This document shows positions 53,101 through 60,300 of a stretch of DNA of 64,000 nucleotides, in pieces. The stretch covers positions 16,757,201-16,821,200 of the forward strand of contig OX463835.1 in NCBI GenBank assembly GCA_949825045.1. Reading direction: 5' to 3'. The notes beneath the pieces were generated by a model. That model did no database searches, had not been told where the DNA came from, and saw nothing but the letters and a program-made list of their open reading frames with translations. How positions within the stretch are numbered: the first letter of the stretch is position 1; the number at the start of each line of letters is the position of its first letter. The position numbers were made by a program, and so were the translations under genes. The stretch is from Argyresthia goedartella (lineage: Eukaryota > Arthropoda > Insecta > Lepidoptera > Argyresthiidae).

Positions 53101-56100
53101 GCAAATCAGTATTTTTGATGTGCGATTAAATACTAGACTTATAATTATAGTCTAACTCTCTAATACAGAAGACTTTAAGGGATAAAAGAGACTGCACAAC
53201 ACTTTGTTAACTTATCTATGTTTAGCTTTGGATTTTATATAAAATCTTATAAATTTAAAAAATATCACAACACAGCTTCACGCCTTTTGCCATACGGAGT
53301 GGCCGAGGCAAAAAAGGTTTCCTCGCGATGTTTTCCATCACCGTTAGAACGTCCTTATGACGTACATAAGATAAATTACTTATGTTTGTTCATAGGCATC
53401 TCATGGAGAAGTGAGAAGTGAGAAGCAAATAAATAAAGGGAAATATCAAACTGTACATCAAAAATACTGATTTGCACAGCAAATATCAGGGCAAAATGCT
53501 GCGATAGCTTAGGCGAAGGGTACAGGGGTGAGCGAGGCGAAGCCCCCTTTATGCTTTGGTTAAGGTTGAACATGTAAGAACAACAAAAAATACTTATAAC
53601 ATAAACTTATGTAGTCAAATAATATTTAAAACATAAAAAGTGTTTTTGTTTATCCTTTTTTGCTGTGCAAAGCAGTATTTTTGCTGTGCGATTAAATACT
53701 AGCCATAAGTAAATAAAATGTATGGTAAACAGAGTACCAGTAGACACAGCGGCCTGGTTGGCTAACTGCACGTATCTCATGAAGCGGTTCTTCAGTTTGG
53801 GTCCGGTCTGGTCACGGAAACTCTTCCATACGTAGAGCAGCTCATTCTCGATTCTGAAGTAGACGAGATATTTCAAATAACAATTGAAAACTTGTACTAT
53901 AAACAGAAGTGGAAGCCCACTTCAAATAGTACTTAGTTTATGTGACTGCTACATAATGGAGGGCATTAAAACTCTAGAGTGAGTTTCATAATAATATCAC
54001 TCGAGAGTTTTAATGCCTAATTTTGTACGGTTACACACACTAGTTTATCTACACATATATCATAAGCTCTCTTTGATGTGTTCAGGAACCGCATGTTTGA
54101 CCGGCATTGTGGCGTTGATCATTGCTCTGCAGTTGTTTAGCTTATTCAGTAGTACCAACTTCACAGACAAACTGGCGCGACACGCAAGTGGGCGTCGGCG
54201 TTCGAAATTTGAATGCCATAATTTGACAAATTTTGGTACATTATGGTCATAATGTATCAATATTCAGATAAGAACTGAGTTTTTCCCAAGAAGTTTATCA
54301 CTATGCTGGTCTAACGTATGGTTTTTGGACTCAGTAAAGAAGGTTTATGATACGTGTGTAGATAAACTTAGTTATCTTGCAGCTAGCATGTGGCGATAAG
54401 CCCTAGGGCTTATCGCCACATGCTTTTGTTAAACTTTTTGTCGAATTTAAAAATAGTAGATTGTTAACCGAGGGCTGAAAGGCACCCATTCCTGACGAGA
54501 TGTTTTGGCGCTCGAACGAAGTGAGAGCGCCAATAGTTCGAGGCAGAAATGGGTGCTATCACCCGAGTAAAACACTCTACTTTTCATTACGAATACGAGG
54601 AAAGTAAGTTAAAATCAAAATTATTTTATTAAAAAACAAAGTCACTTGAAATCAAAATTATTTTATTAAAAAACAAACAACAAACTCAAGTTTAAAAATA
54701 CTACTCATAAAAAAAGTAATTTCGGTGCCCCCGTTGATGTCTTTTACTTTGAGCATAACATTAAAAAAAATACTTCCGTTTTATGGCTGTATAGTTACTA
54801 CCATTGCGTTGTTCAATATAAACTACGATTCATATATTTTTCATTACTCATACTCTGAAAGGGGGTCATTGTTCATCCAGGCACCGTGCTGAAAGTGGTA
54901 CATGCCTGCTCTAAAGCAGAAAAGTAGGGGAAGGCCCAGAAGGAGATGGAGGGACGACCTGGATAAGTTTCAGCCAGGGTGGGTCAGTACAGCTACTGAT
55001 AGGGATGTGTGGACTCGAAATGGTGAGGCCTTTGCCCAGCAGTGGGACACCGTGGAGGCTACATAAAAAAAAAAAATTTTGATTTTAACTGACTTGTGTT
55101 TACTTTCCTCGTATTCGTAATGAAAAGTAGAGTGTTTTACTCGGGTGATAGCACCCATTTCTGCCTCGGAACTATTGGCGCTCTCACTTCGTTCGAGCGC
55201 CAAAACATCTCGTCAGGAATGGGTGCCTTTCAGCCCTCGGTTAACAATCTACTATTTTTTAATACTTTTCTGCTTTAGAGCAGGCATGTACCACTTTCAG
55301 CACGGTGCCTGGATGAACAATGACCCCCTTTCAGAGTATGAGTAATGAAAAACATTTTTCTTATGACTTTTGAGTGTTGGGCTGCATGGGAAATCAACCC
55401 TTACAGTGGTCTTCCACAACTGCTGATGATGGTATAGTAACATTTTCCCAACAACCAGTAACAAGTGTTACTGCACTTGTCACTCGTTGAGAAATTGTCG
55501 TTTCACAAGTCTAAACTAGCAACATTGGTAGAAATTAGGTACGTTTTCTTAACAATGTTGCCAGTTTGAAAAATAGCTAAAATTTTAATTGTTTTAAAGG
55601 CCATGTGACGTCACATTAACTTCAATAGGACGCCCTCTTAAGTCTAGAGGGCATAACGTCATGTATTTAATAAGGGAAATTTTAAACTGCCCATCAATGA
55701 TACTGATTTGCACAGCAAATATACTGATTTTCACGGCAAATATCAGGGCAAAATACTGCGGTAGCTTGTGTGAAGGGTAAAGGGGGTGAGCGAAGCGAAG
55801 TGAAACCCCCTTTATCCTTCGTATTAGGTTGAACATGTAAGAACAACAAAAGTACTTAAAACATAAAAAGTATTCTTATGTCCTGTATATCCTTTTTTGC
55901 TGTGAAAATCAGTATTTTTGCTGTGCGATTAAATACTAGCCATTTAAAAATAGTAGATTCCCTACGAGTTCGCAAAGGCTTTACTTTAACGAACCGATAA
56001 CTTTACGGCATGAGCCGAAGGCGGGGGTCATAGCGAGGTTCGTAAAGAAGCCTTTTCGAACGAGTTAGGAATATAATTTTTCCGCCTGATATCCCAAAAT

Positions 56101-57291
56101 CAAGCGGCGAAGTTACTATTTTGAGGTTAGAATGCGGAAAAGGTATTTTTAACAGGGTCGAATTGGGTAATGTCGTAGCTATATCGTAGAATTTGATTAT
56201 TTCATGAAATGGCCAATAATTTCATGACATAAGATATTATCAGAAATTTCATGAAATTATTGATTAATTAATTGAAAGCATTTGTATCCAGTACCACGTG
56301 TTTTTTTTGTGTTATACGTCGACATAACACGAATTTGCTTCCTTAGAAGCGTATTGACCATCCGGTGGTAAATAGTCTTACATTACTGCAGACGCCGGGA
56401 AAGAAGGGCTTGCCGGCTGAGTTTGTATAGACGGCCGACCGTAGGCCGGATAGTGATAAGAAGCCGGCAAGCCCTTTTCACGGCCAGAGGCGTGTATAGT
56501 GCTTTTCTCAAACATATGCAATGAAATAAAAAAATACACCACTCAAAAACAAATTCAAGTTTAAAAATACTACTAATCGTAAGTTCCAAGCGCCCGTTGT
56601 ATGTCTTTTGTATATGTCTTTTGCTTTGAGCATAAAATTAAAAAAATATAGTTCCCGGCCTAGGCCTGCAATTTTGAATGAAATTACTTTACAGTTCTAT
56701 CGAGTTGTGCGTGCGGCCCGCAACGTGATACTTCCAAGTGTGTTATAACGCACGCAATGATGACATTGTTTATATCTATAATGCGAGAAGTGACTGTGGA
56801 ATGAGCTTCCCTGCACTATAAGGGACAGTCGATCTCTAATAGTAGTTTATGTGACTGCTACATAATGGAGGGCATTAATACTCGAGAGTGGGTTTATGAA
56901 ACGAGCCGAAGGCGAGTTTCATAATAATATCACTCGAGAGTTTTAATGCCTAATTATGTACAGTTACATACACTAGTTTATCTACACACATATCCTACGC
57001 TCTTTGATGTGTTCAGGAACCGCATTGCATGTTTGACCGGCATTGTGGCTCTGCCGTTGTATAGCTTCGAAATTTTCGAAATTTGAATGTCATAATATGT
57101 AGAAAAACTACACATTATGGTCATAATGTGTAATTTTTCAGATAAGAAATGAGTTTTTACCATTATGTAGTTTAACATTATGCTGATCGTAACTTGCGGT
57201 TTTTGTACGCAGTAAAGAGGGTTTATGATACGTGTGTAGATAAATACATTTAAAAACTGGCTAAAGAAGCACTATCTCTCCCTTTCCAGTA

Positions 57292-57334
<43 letters not shown>

Positions 57335-60300
57335 CTGACTGGAAAGTAAACTAATAGATATATTGGTATGTATTTGTTTATTATACGGTTTATTCATATT
57401 GTTACGTTGTATTTAAGTAATTGTGTATGCAGACTATTTTTAGCAATTAGGGTTATCAGTATAATATTGTTTGTAGTATATATTAGTCGTAGTATTTATA
57501 GAGTTTTATTGTACGCGCAGGTCTTCCCCCGCTCAACCATCACCTCTCCTACCATGCTGGAAGAAATCTCTTTTGAGAGATAAGCTCGCCTTTGTACATG
57601 TTTTTTCTATTATAAGTTATGTATCTGTATCACTGTTTTGTGTAGTACAATAAAGAAAATTACGAAAGAAGTTTTTGTAGTCGTGTTTGAGTTTTTGGAC
57701 TTATTGTAATGAAATGGGCAACATAAATCAAAGTATTATTACTTACCTGGAGTGAGCGAGAATTCGGGACACTTCTGGGTCCAGCTGCATGTCACAGTAG
57801 TTGGGGAGCTCCTCCTTCTCTGGCATGGGCCTGTACGGCTGGTAGACATCGTGGGAGACGCTTTGTGACCTGGAATATTAAATTTTATGTGTGAAAATGT
57901 GTGAAATCTTGAGGAAAAAATCGTGGCTCGCTACTGAAGCATGATTTTGCTTTAACAAATTCATTGTTTTTTGTTTAAAACATGAATAACTACATAGGTA
58001 CTGTAAGGTCGCAGCAGTTCTTGAACACCACCTATAATTGCCTACCTAATCTGTAGGTCTAGGGAGTTTAATTAGGAAGACGTTAGTAACACCAAACTTG
58101 TGTTTATTGATCAAATATGGTTACAATTTATATAAAAGGGATCAAACTGGCTCGATAGCCATTAAGCTAATCCTAACTATCTAATTTGCATCGGTCCCTG
58201 ACCGATGCCTAAGGTGAAGTGTGTCACATCGACTTTTTACATCAAAGCCTCTTTCTTTTAAAATAACAAATTACCTAACAGTGTCATAGCGAACACGCAC
58301 TCTAAAGAGGCCCGTATACAATATTATCGCATAGACAAATATCGAACCAAACTATACACCTTACAGTACACATATCTTCTTAGTGTTGTTGATAACAGCA
58401 TTAAATTAGTCTTTTACAATGCATTTGCTCGAAAAGAGGGTTTTCAAGCAGCCAAATCGTGCGGAAGTGCCACTTCTACACACTTGTGCTTTTTACAAAT
58501 CGTGCGGAAGCGCCACTTCTACTCACTTGTGCTTTTTACAAATCGTGCGGAAGTGCCACTTCTACACACTAGTGCTTTTTACAAATCGTGCGGAAGTGCC
58601 ACTTCTACACACTAGTGCTTTTTACAAATCGTGGGGAAGTGCCACTTCTACACACTAGTGCTTTTTACAAATCGTGCGGAAGTGCCACTTCTGCACACTA
58701 TTGCTTTTTACAAATCGTGCGGAAGTGCCACTTCTACACACTAGTGCTTTTTACAAATCGTGCGGAAGTGCCACTTCTACACACTATTGCTTTTTACTTT
58801 CCCGTTTTTTTTTAGCTCCCTCGTCAGCCTGACGCAAAGAGTTTTTATTATTCAAATAAGTCAAGTAAAAATCATCATTCACACAAAAGGTACAATAAAA
58901 CTAATAATTCATAATAATTAAATGCGTTATCAATTAAATATGTTTGGCTGAACGTAATTTATTGCTTGTACGTTTTTGCGATGTCAATACCTTGTTCGGC
59001 ATAAGCATACAGATTTTTCTTTGGACTTTATTTACCAAGCCATAATAGTACATTACGCTACAAGGGAAGTAAGTGAGCTATTACGGAACGAGGTGCACCC
59101 GAGATATTTAGACGCCCGAGCGAGCGAAGCGAGCAAGGGCGGATATAGTTCGAGGGTGCAATAGCTACTTACAACCCGAGAGAAGTATACTATATTACAC
59201 CTTTCTTGCGAAGAAAATAAAACACAAAAAATAAAATAAAACAATGTAATTTAAATTCATATCAAAAAACTAATGAGGTACCTACATATTAATTTTAATG
59301 TGATTTTAATAAAAAGTTGTGTGTGTAATTTATGAATTAGATATTGGGAAAGTATGTAAATACCTTTCTTTTGATTTATTTGGCAAAAGGTTGTCGATTA
59401 CATTCTCAGCTTCCATATCCACTTCATCACTTGACATTTTTATTTAGGTAATTAATTTGAGATAAACTTTATCAAACTTCAAATAATATCGATTGAATTA
59501 CCGCCAATTTTTTATTTTTTTTTGTGTTGGTTGAGTTTTTGACCAAGGAGGTTTGCATAGCTTGAACTGTAAAGTTGTATGAAAATCCATTACATATCAA
59601 GCATTGCTTGTTCTGCAAAGTAATTTGAAAATGGAACGTAGTTTTCAATGCAGACAATGAATGAATGACGTAAAGACTAACTTACATTCACTCTTTGAAC
59701 GTAAGTAAGTAGGTCTTTACGAGCAAGGCAGGTGTAAAAACATGAAAATTAGTGGGCACATAGTGGACAGGGCCTTATATAAAAAAGGGTTAAAGGCCAA
59801 TTTAACCATAGGCCAAACGTGGACACCACCGTGCCTCTGCCAGCCCGTAATGTTCAAGATTACTTAAATGACAGTACTATATGGGGTTAATCTAGCTCAA
59901 CCTGTGTTGAGCTAGATTAACCCCATATAGGCCTGTGCCTTGCTGTTAATAATTTTGTAATTATTTATTCCTGTTTATAAATCATAATAATTAAATTTTT
60001 CATATTTGTAATAGTTAAGCACAACCTATTTTTAAAAGAGATCTAAAAATCAATCTGTGGGAGATTCTACGCCCTTCTTCTCCCACAGTGGTCCAATGTA
60101 GAGACGAGGCAAAATTGACGTTTGCTAAGTATATGTAAATATCTACAGTAATAAACTACTTTGACTTTGACTTTGACTTTATGGGAAAAGTCGTGATGCT
60201 GTCTGTAATACCTGGAAAGGTCATAATTAGGTTCCTGGTACGGATTCCCTGGGTAGTCTGGTTGACGGCCCGGCCTAACCACATGGGGGTCATAGGGCTT

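Noticed and set aside
58454..58797. CRISPR array
   Set aside because: The 43-bp units are contiguous with no unique spacers, and the DNA is eukaryotic.
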